Below are positions 11,641 through 23,771 of a stretch of DNA of 64,000 bases, piece after piece (within the stretch, counting starts at the first letter, position 1; every line of letters starts with the position of its first letter). The DNA is from Adiantum capillus-veneris (lineage: Eukaryota > Streptophyta > Polypodiopsida > Polypodiales > Pteridaceae). Location of the stretch: the NCBI GenBank assembly GCA_014529385.2, contig CM043951.1:112153969-112217968 (forward strand), written 5' to 3'. The notes below the pieces were generated by a model. It did not search any database. It saw only the letters and a list, made by a program, of their open reading frames with translations, and was not told the origin of the DNA. The position numbers were made by a program, and so were the translations under genes.

Positions 11641-13035
11641 GGAGATTTCGGAGGTCTTTTGGAGGGCCTTTTGGTAGAGAGAGGAAAATAAGCTCCTCCA
11701 ATGAGAGAAGAGCCTACGTTACGTAGAAAAATAGACTGATATTAACAAAAATATAAAAGGTGTCCCTCTCCTTATTTAATAATCTAGTGGTCCTTGAAGA
11801 CGAGCGCTCTCTTTTATTTAATGCGAGCACCTTTTTCAGAAGGTAGATGCGGTGCATTTGATACGGGATACGTCATCACTAGAACTCAAAAAGTCACAAA
11901 ACTATCAAGTGGTGGAAGATTTTGAAACTTTTGATACTGCCAATGCGTCCGGAACACACATATCTCCTAGAAATGAATGTCCAATTGCCTCGCTTAGACA
12001 TCCAAAGAGGCCAAAAATATCAAACACCCCTAAAAGAACATTTTACTAACGGCGCGCGAGGGGGCATTTCAAAATTTTGGAATGCCTCCTCGCGCGCCGT
12101 TAGTAAAAAGGCCCTTTTTCCCTCTTTTTAGGGAGCTTTTTGAGAGAAAAATGTCCAAAAACCTCTAAAACGGGGCTTTTTGGAAAGATAAGTTTCCAAA
12201 AATTACTAAAAAGAGCTTTGTACTAACGGCGCACGAGGGGGCATTCCAAAATTTAGGAATGCCTCCTCGCGCGCCGTTAGTAAAAAGGCCTTTTTTTCCT
12301 CTTTTTAGGGAGCTTTTTGAGAGGAAAATGTCCAAAAACCTCTAAAAAGGGGCTTTTTGGAAAGATAAGTGTCCAAAAATCACTAAAAAAAGCTTTGTAC
12401 TAACGGCGCGCGAGGGGGCATTCCAAAATTTTGGAATGCCTCCTCGCGCGCCGTTAGTAAAAAGACCCTTTTTTCTTTTTTTTTAGGGAGCTTTTTGAGA
12501 GGAAAATGTCCAAAAACCTCTAAAGAGGGGCTTTTTGGAAAGATAAGTGTCCAAAAACCCCCAAAAATGGGCTTTGTACTAACGGCGCGCAGAGGGGCAT
12601 TCTAAAATTTTAGAATGCCTCCTCGCGCGCCTTTAGTAAAAAGCCCATTTTTGGGGGTTTTTTGACATTTTTTGCCTCTTCGGATGTCGGAATGAGACAA
12701 GTAGACATTCGTTTTTAAGGTATTTTGGCGTTCCGGATGCATTGGTGGTGTCAAAATCCTCAAAATCTATCACTATTTTACAGTTTGTGACTTTTCAACT
12801 TTCAGTGATGACGTAAGCTGCATTGAATGCGCCGCACATGCCTCCTGAAAAAGACGCTCGCATTAAATAAAAAAGTGACCGTTTTCAAGGACGATTGGGA
12901 ATATAAATCTACTTTTCAGAGTGTCTGGTTGTCCTTTTGGACGTACTCACAAGGTGCAAGTGCATTTTAAAAAAAGTTTCTAGAGAGAGAAATACAATTT
13001 CTTACAAGGCCCTCCAAATGACCTCCGAAATTTTC
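11641..13035. mobile_element. fold-back / Mutator-like non-autonomous element
   Basis: The left terminus GGAGATTTCGGAGGTCTTTT pairs with the right terminus, whose complement reads GAAAATTTCGGAGGTCATTT. Complementarity continues in blocks for roughly 400 bases inward: TTTATTTAATGCGAGC near 11812 against GCTCGCATTAAATAAA near 12853, and TACGTCATCACT near 11869 against its complement near 12807. The middle holds four tandem hairpins. It interrupts a gypsy integrase frame between VYGH and DAILPIE, which fixes the insertion point. Flanks TATGGTCAT and TAATGCTT look like a degraded 8-9 bp TSD, the size typical of Mutator-like elements. No transposase is present. Confidence 0.75.
12045..12637. repeat. 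four tandem GC-rich hairpins, ~177 bp period
   Basis: Hairpins at 12045-12104, 12222-12281, 12399-12458 and 12578-12637. Each is about 60 bases, with arms beginning ACTAACGGCGCGC and ending GCGCGCCGTTAGT around an AT-rich centre (CCAAAATTTTGG). Successive starts are 177, 177 and 179 bases apart. Spacers repeat too, with GGGAGCTTTTTGAGAG and a GGGGCTTTTTGG block. Hairpins 2 and 4 carry a few mismatches. Confidence 0.92.
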
Positions 13036-13496
13036 TAATGCTTGATGCCATACTGCCAATAGAATTTCTATTGCCGACATTAAGGGTAGCACAGACTCTT
13101 GAGTGGACTAGACATGAATTGTCAGAAAGACTTGAAGATTTGGAAAAGCTAGACAAGAAAAGGCTAACTGCTGTAGCTCATATCTATGCACAAAAGCGGA
13201 AACAAAAACAGTTTTTTTTTAATTCCCACTTAATCACCAAAATTTTCAAGAAAGGGGACTTAGTTCTAATCTATTCCCTTAAGCAACACATTCCTAAGTT
13301 TAAGAAAAAGAGAAATGGACCATTTATCATTGAAGATGTATCTCAAAGTGGAGCAGTAAAATTGTCAACCCTAGATGGTGAACCAATGGCTAATTGGATT
13401 AGTGGATGTCATTTAAAGAAATACAATTTTCCACTAACCAATCAATTTCTAGAGAGAATGCATGCAGCCAAACAAAGGAAGATGAAGCGACAATAG
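13036..13496 (+). pseudogene. Ty3/gypsy integrase C-terminal remnant
   Basis: Continuation of the integrase fragment at 10678-11640 beyond the fold-back element. It opens with DAILPIEFLLPTLRVA and runs through a basic tail with a chromo/SH3-like end (KGDLVLIYSL, KKKRNGPFIIEDV, GAVKLSTLDGEPM, NWISGCHLKKY). The order matches the standard gypsy integrase C-terminus. It ends at a stop at 13494-13496, with no recognisable protein after it. Confidence 0.8.
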
Positions 13497-15589
13497 GTTA
13501 TTGATGAAGCCCAAGAGGAAACTAGACTTCGAATACTCAAGCGTAAAGCTACTGTTAAGATTGTCCCACACTATAGATGATTTTAATGGAGCTTTTTTTG
13601 GATAGGTAGTTTATGGCGTGTGATAAGAGGCCAAGGTATCTTTTTAAAAATAGCAAAGCTGAAGTTGAAGACTAAAAAAGTGGCGGTGCTACGACTTGCA
13701 GCAAGGAAACCAGCAAGGGATAGGAGAGGAGGATCCGCCATTTGGAGGGCAAGAAAATCGTGGCGGTGCATGCAAGACATCGTGAGCGCATGAGAAGGGA
13801 GTTGAAGTCCGTAACCAACGGCAGAGGGGGGCCATCTTGTGGCGAGGGACTACATAAGAAAGGAAAGGTGAGGCCGCCAGATGGAGGTGCGACTCCCTCA
13901 TGGGATGAGATCCATCAGAGGTTGGTGGGAGCTGTCAGAGGGGTGGCTTTTTGCAGAACAGGTGAGAGGAGAGCACGTGAAGGGGTTGGCTGTATGCAGT
14001 TGGTTGGGGCCGTGAGCATGGGTTACAAAGCACAAGTTTGAGGAGGTGATCATCGAAGGAGGGTTTCCACGCTAGTGATGCAGGGTGATGACACCATAAG
14101 GAGAGGGTTGATAGTTGAAAATGTTGTAGGCAAGGAGCCAAGAGGAGAAAATAAGGGTGCTGCTTTTATAGCACTATTGGCCATGATGGAGGGCTTTTGA
14201 GAGTATTGAAGAGGGGCCGACAGGGCCTAACGAGCATGAGAAGCCAGGGGAGCTTCAAAAAAAGCCAACACAGTTGAAGGGGCTAAAGGGGGAGGAGAAG
14301 ACCCGAGAGAAGAAGATGGTCCGAGGGCTTCTTGGAACAGACAAAAAGGGGCTGCAAGTTTGATGGAGGAAGCCGCCATGTGCGAAGGAGTACTGGGCAG
14401 GCTGAGAGACACACAAGACGGCTACCTAAGGGGTGGCCAATTGCATGCATGAAGGCTGTCTTTGGTAGTTGAAAGGTTGCAAAGGTCTCCTTGACCTTGA
14501 AAGGGAAATAGATGTCCTACAAGGAGTGCCATCATGAGGAGAGCCTTGGGGAATTGAAGACAAGGGGCTACCTTTTGTGTGTGTAAGAAGGTGATACTAA
14601 AGATAATGAATCAAGGGCTTATGGGCTTCCAACGATGGGGATTCAAGGCCAAGATTGAGAAGCATAAGCAGTTGAAGATGAAGAAGGTCGCTTTGGGGCT
14701 GCCATATGTATGAGAAAAGGCAGCCATGTCAATAGGAAGCTCAAGAAGGGTGGTCGCCATCGAGCAATGAAAAGGGTTAATAAGGAAGGCAAAGGGGTTA
14801 CCACAGGGGCGAACCAAGGTTTGAGGAGTCCAACAAGGGGCTGTCATTGTCAGGAGATCTTGAAGAGATGGGAGTTTGGGATGTATGTCAAAGAGAAGCC
14901 AACAAGGGCTTCACCTCATGTTTTGAATGCCGCTTGGGTAATGTATCGGTAAATAGGAGCGGTGTGTGTTCTAGTAGGTGGCAAAAAAGGGCCGAGAGTG
15001 TATCTCTCGAAGATTGTGTATTGAGATTGTTTTGAAGCAAGGATAGCCATCATTGCCAGATTGTTTTTGTGCCATTTATGTCCACTTATTCCTTCTCGTC
15101 TTGTCTCGTCTCGAGTGTGCGTGGTGCCGGTGTGCCCCCGGATCATGTGTGTGAGAGGATGAAAGAGAGAGAGGATTTGGGTTGTGGAAGCGTGTGAAGT
15201 GGGCAGGAATCTAGGATGGTGGTGTTAATTGCTTGTGCTTTAGATGTGTTAGATGAATTGTGTGCAAGAGGTGTCTTGCCTGTGCTAGTGTGTTATTACT
15301 AGGGGATAGGGGTGTTGTGGAATCACTGGGCTATAGAGAGGCGTTCAGGTTGTGTGCTGGTTGTTTTTCCATTTACCCCTTTCCACCGGCTCCGTACCAG
15401 TCTGGTCCGCTTGGTTAGTATGCCATCTGGGAATTTTTGAGCAATAAAATTCACAATGATAATGCCAATTAAGGAGCTGTTGAAAGTAAACACCGTGCTT
15501 AGCACTGATTTGGTCGATATGTATGTCAAATGGTGGACGAATGTGGGGCCCTTACGTAACCACATAAAATTCTTGTAACTCTTTGATAA
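13497..15589. other. unrecognised G/A-rich interval
   Basis: The plus strand is purine-rich, with many GGGGCT and GAAGG runs. All open frames are under 100 codons and match nothing known to me. It follows a gypsy pol remnant and may include that element's 3' untranslated region and LTR, but no second LTR copy exists in the window to test this. Confidence 0.4.
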
Positions 15590-15930
15590 ATTATCAGAAT
15601 CATAAGCATTGATATTCACAAAGAAGAAAAATAGTATAAATCATCAAAAGCATAAGCTTTGATATCGTGATTAAAGATTATAAAATGAATCATCATAATC
15701 GTAAGTATTTGAGATGTAACAAAAGAAATCATCAAAACATAACACTTTGATATCCACATTAAAAAAAAGAAAAAAATTATCCAAACATAATTCTTTAATA
15801 TCCATATTTTAATATAATATAAATGATCAAACTATAGTTCTTTAATATCTGAAATCATAACTCTCTATGGATCATCAAAGTTGTAGCCCTTCAATATCTA
15901 CTATGGATAAAATTATTCTCTTCCAGTGAA
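15590..15930. repeat. degenerate AT-rich minisatellite
   Basis: About six diverged units of ~45-65 bases share a core like ATCATCAAAACATAA followed by CTTTGATATC. Units start near 15592, 15638, 15690, 15747, 15783 and 15827. Confidence 0.55.
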
Positions 15931-16864
15931 ACATCATACATCAAATCTCTTTATGGAATATGATGTAATGGATATAATTCTCTCTAGAACAGTATCATGC
16001 AACGCTCAATAAATTTAGTAAAAGAAAATCTTGATTTTATTTTTATCATAAATCATACACAATTGAAAGGAAAAGCAAAAAAAAAAGATATATAGTGATA
16101 TGAATTTGATAGCTTGACGCGAATGCATGAAAATATAGTAATACACATAAAGAGTAAATATGAAGATTAATCTACTTCTTTCAATGTGTAAAATTAAAAA
16201 CAATGTAAATTCAATACGCATAACTCTTGATCATGTAATGTATAAAAAGTAAATCCAAGAATCATGCAATAAAAAACTCAACACATATCAATACGTAAAC
16301 TTAATTTAATACAATACAATCTCATTATAAGCAACTCTTGATCTAATTTTATTTATGAAAACTAAATTATATATGATGCATGAGAAGCAATTCAAAGATC
16401 CATAACAAGAAGTTTAATGTAAATGGATTCAAAAATTATAAGCTCTTACTTTTGATAGTCTCGATTGAAAATGTTTTGAAAATAGCTACCAATTTGTAGT
16501 AAGTTAGTATTGGTGCATAATTTGACAAATCTGTCATGACAAGCAGCCTTAGAATGCCCAAATTTTTTAGAAAATTATGACGATTTTATGTTTTATTGAA
16601 TTACAAATTTTTATTGCACACACGTTGCATGAAGCTGTGGGAGGTCAAAAATGTCATGTTCTTCTGAAGAAGAAGCAATCACGCTGTAATACCATGTCGA
16701 TGAGATAGAGAAAGAGAAGAACAAAGAGATGATACATAGAGAGTGCAACCCCCAAAGTGTATATGGAATACGCACACAAAATGGTAGATATATAGAGGAG
16801 ACTACCCCAACCTATGATAAAACTATTGGTCAAAATTTTGTAGGATTCTAGGACTATAGAATGC
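15931..16864. other. AT-rich interval, nothing recognised
   Basis: Very AT-rich with short frames only. No LTR, TIR or protein similarity seen. Confidence 0.4.
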
Positions 16865-16994
16865 ATGGATCGTGATCCATGTTCGGAAAGATTTTTTCAA
16901 TTGGGATTGCACGAGTGGTTGGGTGCATTTAAGAGGAGTATCCTAGTAAAATTTAGCTGGATTTGGAGCTAAAGGAACATGGATCACGATCCAT
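16865..16994. mobile_element. 130 bp MITE with perfect 20 bp TIRs
   Basis: The left end ATGGATCGTGATCCATGTTC (16865-16884) is the exact reverse complement of 16975-16994. Each end is itself a palindrome (ATGGATC-GT-GATCCAT). Flanks GAATGC and ATTCCA give no clear direct repeat, so the superfamily is open. Confidence 0.75.
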
Positions 16995-17310
16995 ATTCCA
17001 CCCCCTAAAATACATTCTAAAATTCCATGATTGGATTTTGCCCTGCTAAAGAGTTTCCTGGCGAATTGTATTTGTGTTTGGATAAGAGTTGATGCTCCTA
17101 AGAGCCCACGATATTTTGCAAAAAATATATTCTGGTTTTGATCTGTGCAACCAATTCAGTGTTTTTTTGTGTCCTGTGAGCTATATACACTTGTCTATGG
17201 TCCGTAGAAGAACATACATGTCAAATTTGGTGTGGTTGATGGGCACTAGGATATGGAGGCTAAAGCCTTGCATGGTGTTAGGGTTAGGGTTAGGTTATGC
17301 GAAGAACAAG

Positions 17311-17376
<66 letters not shown>

Positions 17377-17675
17377 AGAGAGCAGAGAGAGGAATGTCAT
17401 GTTAGGATTTGGGGCCCATCATAGAGAAGATCAAGAGCAATGGCATGTTAGGGCTCGGGGATGTCTCATAGAAGGCAACCCCAGCATGTCATCTCAACAC
17501 TAGACATAATTGACCACTTTCAAGGAGTTCATGCTTTATTATGAGGTCCTTGTTTCATCTCTTAAGCCATGGCTTCACTTCCCCCTACCTTCCAGCTCAA
17601 TGCCCACACCATTGTAGGCCATAAGGTGTTGGGGAAAGGGACTAACGATTACGACCCAAATGTCATGGAAATTTA
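16995..17675. other. non-coding interval with (GA)n tract
   Basis: Holds a GA microsatellite at about 17314-17375 and three TTAGGG-like units at 17278-17295. Frames that run through the GA tract (RERERE) are artefacts of the repeat. Confidence 0.6.
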
Positions 17676-18345
17676 TTGAGAGATGCCTTAACGCCCAAAC
17701 CAAAGGTGATAGGAGAACATAAAGTGTGTATTAAGTCTTCTATAATATGGTCACAATTGTCAGTCTTTAGAGACCAAGAAGTTGTTCCGCTCTTTACTGG
17801 AAATCTCCCTAACCTAGCCGTGATTGCCTCTGAGATCGATGCGGTTTTCAAAAGACCGATGGTAGATAAAAATCTTTTATTTTGGTTCAGGTTTGTTTGA
17901 GCTTCTATTCTTTTAAAAAGAGGACAACATGGGTCTATTGTCTGCTCTCACAGTCATCTTATGTGGGCAGGTGGTCCATGTGATACCATGGCAACCGATT
18001 TAGCTTATCAAAGAGCAGATGTTAACCAAATGTCCTGTATGGGTTGAGTTTGTCGACTTACCAACTTTCTTATGCCCATGCAATGGGAAACTTGCTGACT
18101 CTTTGGGGAAAGTATTATTATCAACAACCATTCACTACCCTAATCGCAGGGAGGCCTGCATCTTATGGAAAAAAGATAAATTTTTTCCTAAAACTCTAGA
18201 AATTGACCTCGACACGGTGGGTAAATTAGTCATCTATCTGAAATGGGGGAAATATGCAAGCTTGTGTTTCCATTGCGTGCACCTATGACATTTCTCTAAG
18301 AACTTTCCTACTGTTAATAGAGCGACATATTTGATCCCCTCTTAC
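17676..18345 (+). pseudogene. DUF4283 / LINE ORF1-like remnant
   Basis: Two broken frames resemble the DUF4283 plus zinc-knuckle protein often encoded as ORF1 of plant LINEs. The first is FRDQEVVPLFTGNLPNLAVI. The second begins CPVWVEFVDLP and runs through SLGKVL, a PNRREACILW block, FFPKTLEIDLDTVGKLVIYL and CFHC. A stop sits where the Gly of the knuckle (CxxC-x4-H) should be; HFSKNFP continues after it. Several frameshifts, no ORF2 nearby. The knuckle and PVWVE...LP pattern make the family likely, not certain. Confidence 0.55.
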
Positions 18346-19057
18346 TTTGGGAGTAAAACTTTTGCTCCTTGAGAAGAAATATATAAGAAAACAGTTACAA
18401 AAGGAGATCAGGTAGAGGGAGGCACCACCCCTGCTAAACATGCTCATGTTACCCCCAATTATGTCAGAACTGCATACTCGAGTGTTCCCTCGAATCCAAG
18501 ACCCTTATTTTAGGGTAATTCAAGCAAGAACCCTAGCGCGTCTTCTTCATCAAACCCTAAGACAATTGACAAAGGGAAAAGGGTAGTGGATTCTTAAGCA
18601 TTCACCTCCTCCAAGAAAACCTTTAACTCCAAAGGATGTTAATTTGGCTATTCTTCTCATAACATCTATGAGGTCCTTAGCAAATGGCACCACTCTCATT
18701 ATGGATTAGCTTGATTATGAAGATACCTACATAGAGAGGTACTTCAGATATGAGAGAGAGTTATAGCTAGTAGATGCCCTACTTCAAGAACTCCATGACA
18801 TCATGATGGGTAATTGAGCTTGTTGGAAAGGGAAAGAAAATCCATGACGAGGTTGTGATCGAGGCAAGGGTTTTTAGAGTAGCATGTTGTGATAGGTTGT
18901 GCCGTTATAGATATTCTTTGATCTTAAGATTCTAGGGCCTTTGTCCAAGGATTTTGGCACTCCTTAGCAAAACTAACAATCTCTTGACTGTATCCATCCT
19001 CAAAGCTTGTGTTCTGATTGGGGTCATGGACAAGGGAAAGTAACTAATATTTGACGG
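18346..19057. other. unrecognised interval left of gypsy element
   Basis: No ORF of note on the plus strand. Early parts (CATGCTCATGTTACCCCCAA, TCTTCTTCATCAAACCC) could be the degraded continuation of the ORF1-like remnant. The interval ends in ACGG, which also follows the 3' LTR at 27765-27768. Confidence 0.4.
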
Positions 19058-20201
19058 TGTCAGGAGTTTTTTGGAGCAAGGGATTGCGCATATGTACATA
19101 TACATGCATGGTGCATCAAATAAAGAATTGCCCATTTTTCAGAGCCAGGTGGTTACGTGGGGCCCACATGTGTACAGGTAGGACAGGGTGTACATAGTGC
19201 ATCGATTTTCACTATCACCAGTACCACTGTGTTTTTTCTACAATAAGGAGGAGTTGGTAGCGCGTAAAAATTCTCGAGGAAGCTATCCACGGGCCGACGA
19301 CATGAGGTAAGCAGGTGCGTCAGATGGCATCTAGTGGCGTCAGGAGGGCGAACGAGGTCAATATTTGCACGCGGATGAGGACGGACACAACGTGGGTGTT
19401 TTCTTGTAAGAGTTATGCAGAAATTTCATCATTAGGACCACTTTTTGGGGCCACTTCACGTGGTTGCGAGACGCATTATTGAAAAGAAATGAGTGCCAGG
19501 TGTGCGGATGACGCAAAAAGGTGACAACTATGCACTGCGAGGTCAGTTTTTGGCCTGTTCGGGGTCCGTTTGAGGTCATCTAAAAGGCCAAGGGTGCCCA
19601 ACTAAAAAAGCTAAGTGTAGGAATTGAAAAAACAGAGAGAAGACTGGAAAAAACGTGGAGAAGAGAGGAGGAACAGCCACATGTGTGTTTTTGGGGTTTT
19701 TGGAGCCTGTTTTGGCCGTAAACTGCTCATCCGAGGTCGGATTATTTGAGCACTTTGACATTGTAGACTGGGGTTTTGGGCCGTTTCGGGCGCGATGGCG
19801 CTGACCATTTTTCCAAATTCCTCACTCTTTTTCTGCTGTTTTTTCAGTGTAAGTTTCTCCTATGAGCGAAGTTTCTTCTCTAGTTTGTGATTGTATCTGG
19901 CTTATTTTACCCATATTATGTGAGCTATTTGCCCCATTGGTGTTGGACCAAGCTCAATTGTATCTAAACATCAGAAATTATCCTCTTTTGAGCTGAGTTT
20001 TTTGGGTGTGTGTGTGTGTGTGTCTGTGTGGAGTGGGCAAGTGGATAGTCTCTCTCCTCTCACTCCAGAGGTGTGTTCCCTGTCTCGGCCAGGTGTGTTG
20101 TCTAAGCCGAGTGGTGCCCCATAGTGTGTGTGTGTGTATCTTCCCAAGAGTGTGTGTCAGGTCGTTATAGAGGCGCTGTGTGTGTTTTCATCCCGCTCAC
20201 A
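19058..20201 (+). repeat. 5' LTR of gypsy element
   Basis: 1.14 kb, beginning TGTCAGGAG and ending CCGCTCACA. It is nearly identical to the 3' LTR at 26615-27764; changes are concentrated in two GT tracts. Minus-strand open frames within it are repeated in the other LTR and look incidental. Confidence 0.95.
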
Positions 20202-20207
20202 TTCTTT

Positions 20208-20228
20208 TGGTGCCCCCACTGAGGATCT
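20208..20228 (+). promoter_or_regulatory. primer-binding site candidate
   Basis: TTGGTGCCCCCACTGAGGAT begins about six bases after the LTR end and resembles the TTGGCGCC-type sites of Tat elements. The matching tRNA was not identified. Confidence 0.5.
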
Positions 20229-21273
20229 TCTTCGAGTACCTTCTGCTTCGAGCTTCAAGCTTCGAGATTCGGGATTACAGGTTGCAGGTTGCAGATTACA
20301 TGTTAGAGGTTCCAGGTTATAGGGATAGGTAGAGGTACATGTGATTCACACAGGTACAGGTAACTGGAGTATAGTGATATACTAGCAATGATGTCACTTG
20401 CAGTTGTTGTGGGTATGCATCACTTGGCGCCTATTTGAGCGCATTTTCTGTTGAATTGTACGTTACTTGTGGAAACTGCCATTGTACGCATTTGTGGAGC
20501 CATACTTGGTTTTATTTGGCAGTCCCAACCATTTCTGAGACTTGGTCTGGAAGATAGTCATTTCTATGACTTGACTATACGCGATTTGCATTAGCCTTCG
20601 TGTGAGGGTCGATAGCGTGAGGTTTTTATTGAGCTGGGGGATTCTCAAATGTAGAGATCCTTTCGGTGATACAGGTAGCTGGAGCCCTTTTTGTGACCTC
20701 GCCATAGGCTATGTACTAGTGAGTCCTACTTGATGCTGGGGTTCTATTGTTGACAATTTATGCATACATATACAGTCTATATTTTGGGTTCCTACTGCTC
20801 TATTTCTGGGGAAACTCTACCAAAATTTTTCCAAGTTATGATGGCTGGTCTTTTGGTCTTTTGAGCCATTTATGCTGTTATTCTGCTGAAATTTTGGCAA
20901 AATCAGAGCTTAAGTCAGGTGTGCCTTCTTCGGAGCTTCATGGTTGGCTTTAATGGATGATCAAAATGACCCTCAATTCACTCCATTTCATTTAACTCAA
21001 AGAATCCAGATAAATGTTCATGTCTCCAGGAAGATTTTTTTCCAGCAGCGCATAGTCTTTATGTTTGGGCCAAGAAGATTACGAGAGATCTTGGAATGTC
21101 ATTTGCCTGTTGTAATTCCGATGATCAACTATGAAAAATCATTTGATGTGCATGTGTTTGTCCTTATCTAAAGTTGAGCTCCATTGAAGTTTCTGGGGAT
21201 TGGGTAGTCACAAGTTTTGGGTTCTTGCACGTGTGTTCAAAGGGGTTCTCAAAGCATTGAAACTTGGGTAGCC
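20229..21273 (+). other. gypsy leader (untranslated)
   Basis: Between the PBS and the gag ATG. Contains a cluster of short repeats (TTCGAGCTTC, GGTTGCAG) near 20235-20330. A 75-codon frame at 20944-21171 has no recognised similarity. Confidence 0.5.
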
Positions 21274-22218
21274 ATGGCTTTCTCTTATCCGGAGTTTCAT
21301 GGAAGAAGTGATGAAGATGTGGAAGAATTTTTGGAAAAGATGGAGGTTGCCTGCATTAGCAACTAGATTCATGACCCTACGCAAATGTTACGCCTTCTCC
21401 AAATTTTTTTGAAGAGTGATGCACGAGTTTGGTCCAAGGCATTTGAAGAGGAGTTGCGTGCAGCGGATCCACCTGTAAGATTGAGTTGGGACAATCTAAG
21501 GCATGGATTGGAAGTGGAGTTTGTGAAGATAGAAGATCCTAACAAAGTGTGGCAAGAAGTACAAGGTTTGGTGCAGAAGGAAGGTGAGCCAGTAGATGCG
21601 TACATACGTAAGTTTTCATTGGCATGGGAGCGAATGTGCAAGGCCTTAGCACCACAGGTACCCCCGCCTGACATGATGAAGAAGGACAGGTTCTTGGTTG
21701 GTCTTTGGGAGAATATACGTTGGAGAGTGGAGCTAAAGAAGCCTAGGACATATGAAGATGCACTAGAGGTAGCAAGGAACAAAGAGTGGAAGTTGAGGAA
21801 AATGAGCCAGTTAGGGGTGGAGTCTTTGCCAATGAGGTCTGAATTTCAGCCTATAGAATCTTTACAAGGTCGCATGTCAGGGGTTCATCACGAACCAGTG
21901 GTTCCTGTTACTACTCAGGATCTACCAGCAGTGGTCACTACAGCAGTGCAAGATGATGGGCTAAGGCAAGACATGCCGCAAATGGTAGATTTGATGAAGA
22001 ATCTCAGCCTAAACATGCTAGGTCAAGTGGGAAATAATCGAGGTCGAGGGAGGTATGCAAATCAGCCAGGAGGTGAAGAAAGACCTAGGAATGGTGTTGG
22101 ACAAAGCAATGGTAGGTTTTGGAGGCAGACGCCCACCTGTTACAATTGTGGAAAGTTGGGTCACATCAGCCACCAAGGATGGGGGGAGACATGTATCCAT
22201 TGCCAATACAGGTGTTAA
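21274..22218 (+). pseudogene. gypsy gag (capsid and zinc knuckle), interrupted
   Basis: Gag polyprotein of the 19058-27764 element. The ATG at 21274 gives MAFSYPEFHGRSDEDVEEFL, a typical plant gypsy gag start. A TAG at 21364-21366 then interrupts the frame, which stays open downstream with the retrotrans_gag pattern (LKSDARVWSKAFEEEL, LSWDNLRHGLEVEF, EPVDAYIRKFSLAWERM, DRFLVGL). A zinc knuckle starts as CYNCGKLGHISH, but the last Cys is lost at a frame change near 22175. The next frame then reads MGGDMYPLPIQVLTRS. Particle formation by this copy alone is unlikely. Confidence 0.88.
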
Positions 22219-23771
22219 CTAGGTCAAATGATTATGGCATCGAAATTAAGGGAGACGAAGGAGCCAGTGGACTGACCCAGGAGGAAAAAGGAAAGACAAA
22301 AGTGCTAAGTGTAGTCACCTTGGAGAAGGCATCAAAGCTAGAGGATACATTAGTGATGCCTATTGGGAAGAGGACCACAGAGGAAAAGGAAGGAAGAAGT
22401 GCCCCAGGTCCTAGTAAGAAGAAAGGAAAGAGCCATGAAGGCGAGGATGTCAAGGCCAAGAGGAAAAGGAGAGCTCGTCGAAAGTTTCATGTTTCAGATT
22501 TTCCACTAGGGGATGGGCAATTAAGCTATGACTTGAAGGAGGATCTGACGAGCAGTAAGGCAGATGTTACTTTTGGGCAGCTTATAGAGATGGTGCCTAA
22601 GCTAAAGCGACAGTGGAAAAGGATGGTTAACCCAATGGAGAAAGAGCCAGAGAGAGGTTCAGTAAAGGTGTTGGCAATGGATGAGCTACCAGACATTTGT
22701 CCAATAGTAGATGTGTGGCATAAAAGGAAAAATTTGGGACAAGGTTATGTGGATGGCGGAGCCCAAATATGCGTCATAACACACTCATGCGTTCAGAAGA
22801 TGGGTCTCACAGTGGCTGGGGTGTCAGGTTTTCGGATCAGATTGGCAAACCATCAAAAAGTAAAATGCTTGGGTGTTGTAAAGAGCTTAGAAGTGGAGGC
22901 ATATGATACAAAGGCAGTGGTTGATTTTCATGTGATGCCAGCAGGGTTGGGAGCATATCCTATTATACTGGGCAGACCATGGTTACGTGCAGTGGGAGCT
23001 GTTCAAGATATGCGACATGGTACGATTAGCCTCTATGGAAAGACAGGTACCAAGAAACTTTATAATATGGACACAAGAAAACGATTAGAGGAGCTTTATG
23101 AAGATGAGGATGACTCTAGTGATGAAGACTCTTCCACGGTGACAGATGAGGACAGTGATAGCACTACCAGCAGTGATGAGGATGCTGATGTTGCATTTCT
23201 TTTGATGGACAAAGAAATCAAGGAGTTTGGTTTAGTTGCATTTGCGAATGAGGTTGAAGATGAAAGTGAAGGGCCTTATAAAGTGATTGAAGGGCTGATG
23301 CAAACCAAGGTTGATTTGTCAAAGAAGCAGAAATTGATGACAAAAATGATCAATGGAGACCTCTCAACTATGGAGAAGGATATATATTTGCACATGCTGG
23401 CTAGTTTTCCTGATTTGTTCATTACTTCATATGAAGAGATCAGAGGGTTCAAGGGCGAAGAGATGCATATAGAGCTGAAAGAAGGTGCTAAGCCACTGCG
23501 GCAAAGGCTAAGAAGGATGGGTCAAGAGCAAATGGAAGCCTTGCGAGAAGAGGTGGACAAGTTATTGAAGGCAGGGTTCATAGTCCCTTTGGAGACCACA
23601 GAATGGGTGAGTCCAATTGTAGTCAGTCCAAAGAAGGATGGGAAGTGGAGAATTTGTGTAGATTTTAAACCCTTAAACGTAGCCACTAAGAAGAACCCAT
23701 ATCCTCTTCCATTCATTGATCAGATCGTGGATTCAGTGGCAGGTTATGAGAGGTACAGTGTGTGTGTGTGA
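22119..23771 (+). pseudogene. gypsy protease and N-terminal reverse transcriptase
   Basis: Open frame holding the aspartic protease (GYVDGGAQICVIT, where the usual D-S/T-G-A reads DGGA; later AYPIILGRPWL). An acidic linker (EDEDDSSDEDSSTVTDEDSD) follows, then the first RT blocks (LRRMGQEQMEALREEVDKLL, AGFIVPL, VSPIVVSPKKDGKWRICVDF, NPYPLPFIDQIVD). It ends at a TGA just after a GT run at 23757-23769. The sequence continues as CDGFSGYFQLKI in another frame, so length change in the GT run explains the break. The first ~25 codons overlap the out-of-frame end of gag. Confidence 0.9.

Noticed and set aside
12045-12637. CRISPR-like regular array
   Set aside because: The regular units are self-complementary hairpins with conserved spacers, inside a TIR element in plant DNA; no cas genes.
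13742-14041. 99-codon frame as a gene
   Set aside because: No recognised domain, Gly/Arg/Glu-rich from purine-rich DNA, and overlapping frames on both strands are equally open.
17278-17295. Interstitial telomere (TTAGGG)3
   Set aside because: Three units only, beside a GA microsatellite; too short to call a telomeric site.
19358-19808. Minus-strand frames repeated at 26915-27365
   Set aside because: They lie inside the two near-identical LTRs; conservation reflects the LTR copy, not coding selection.
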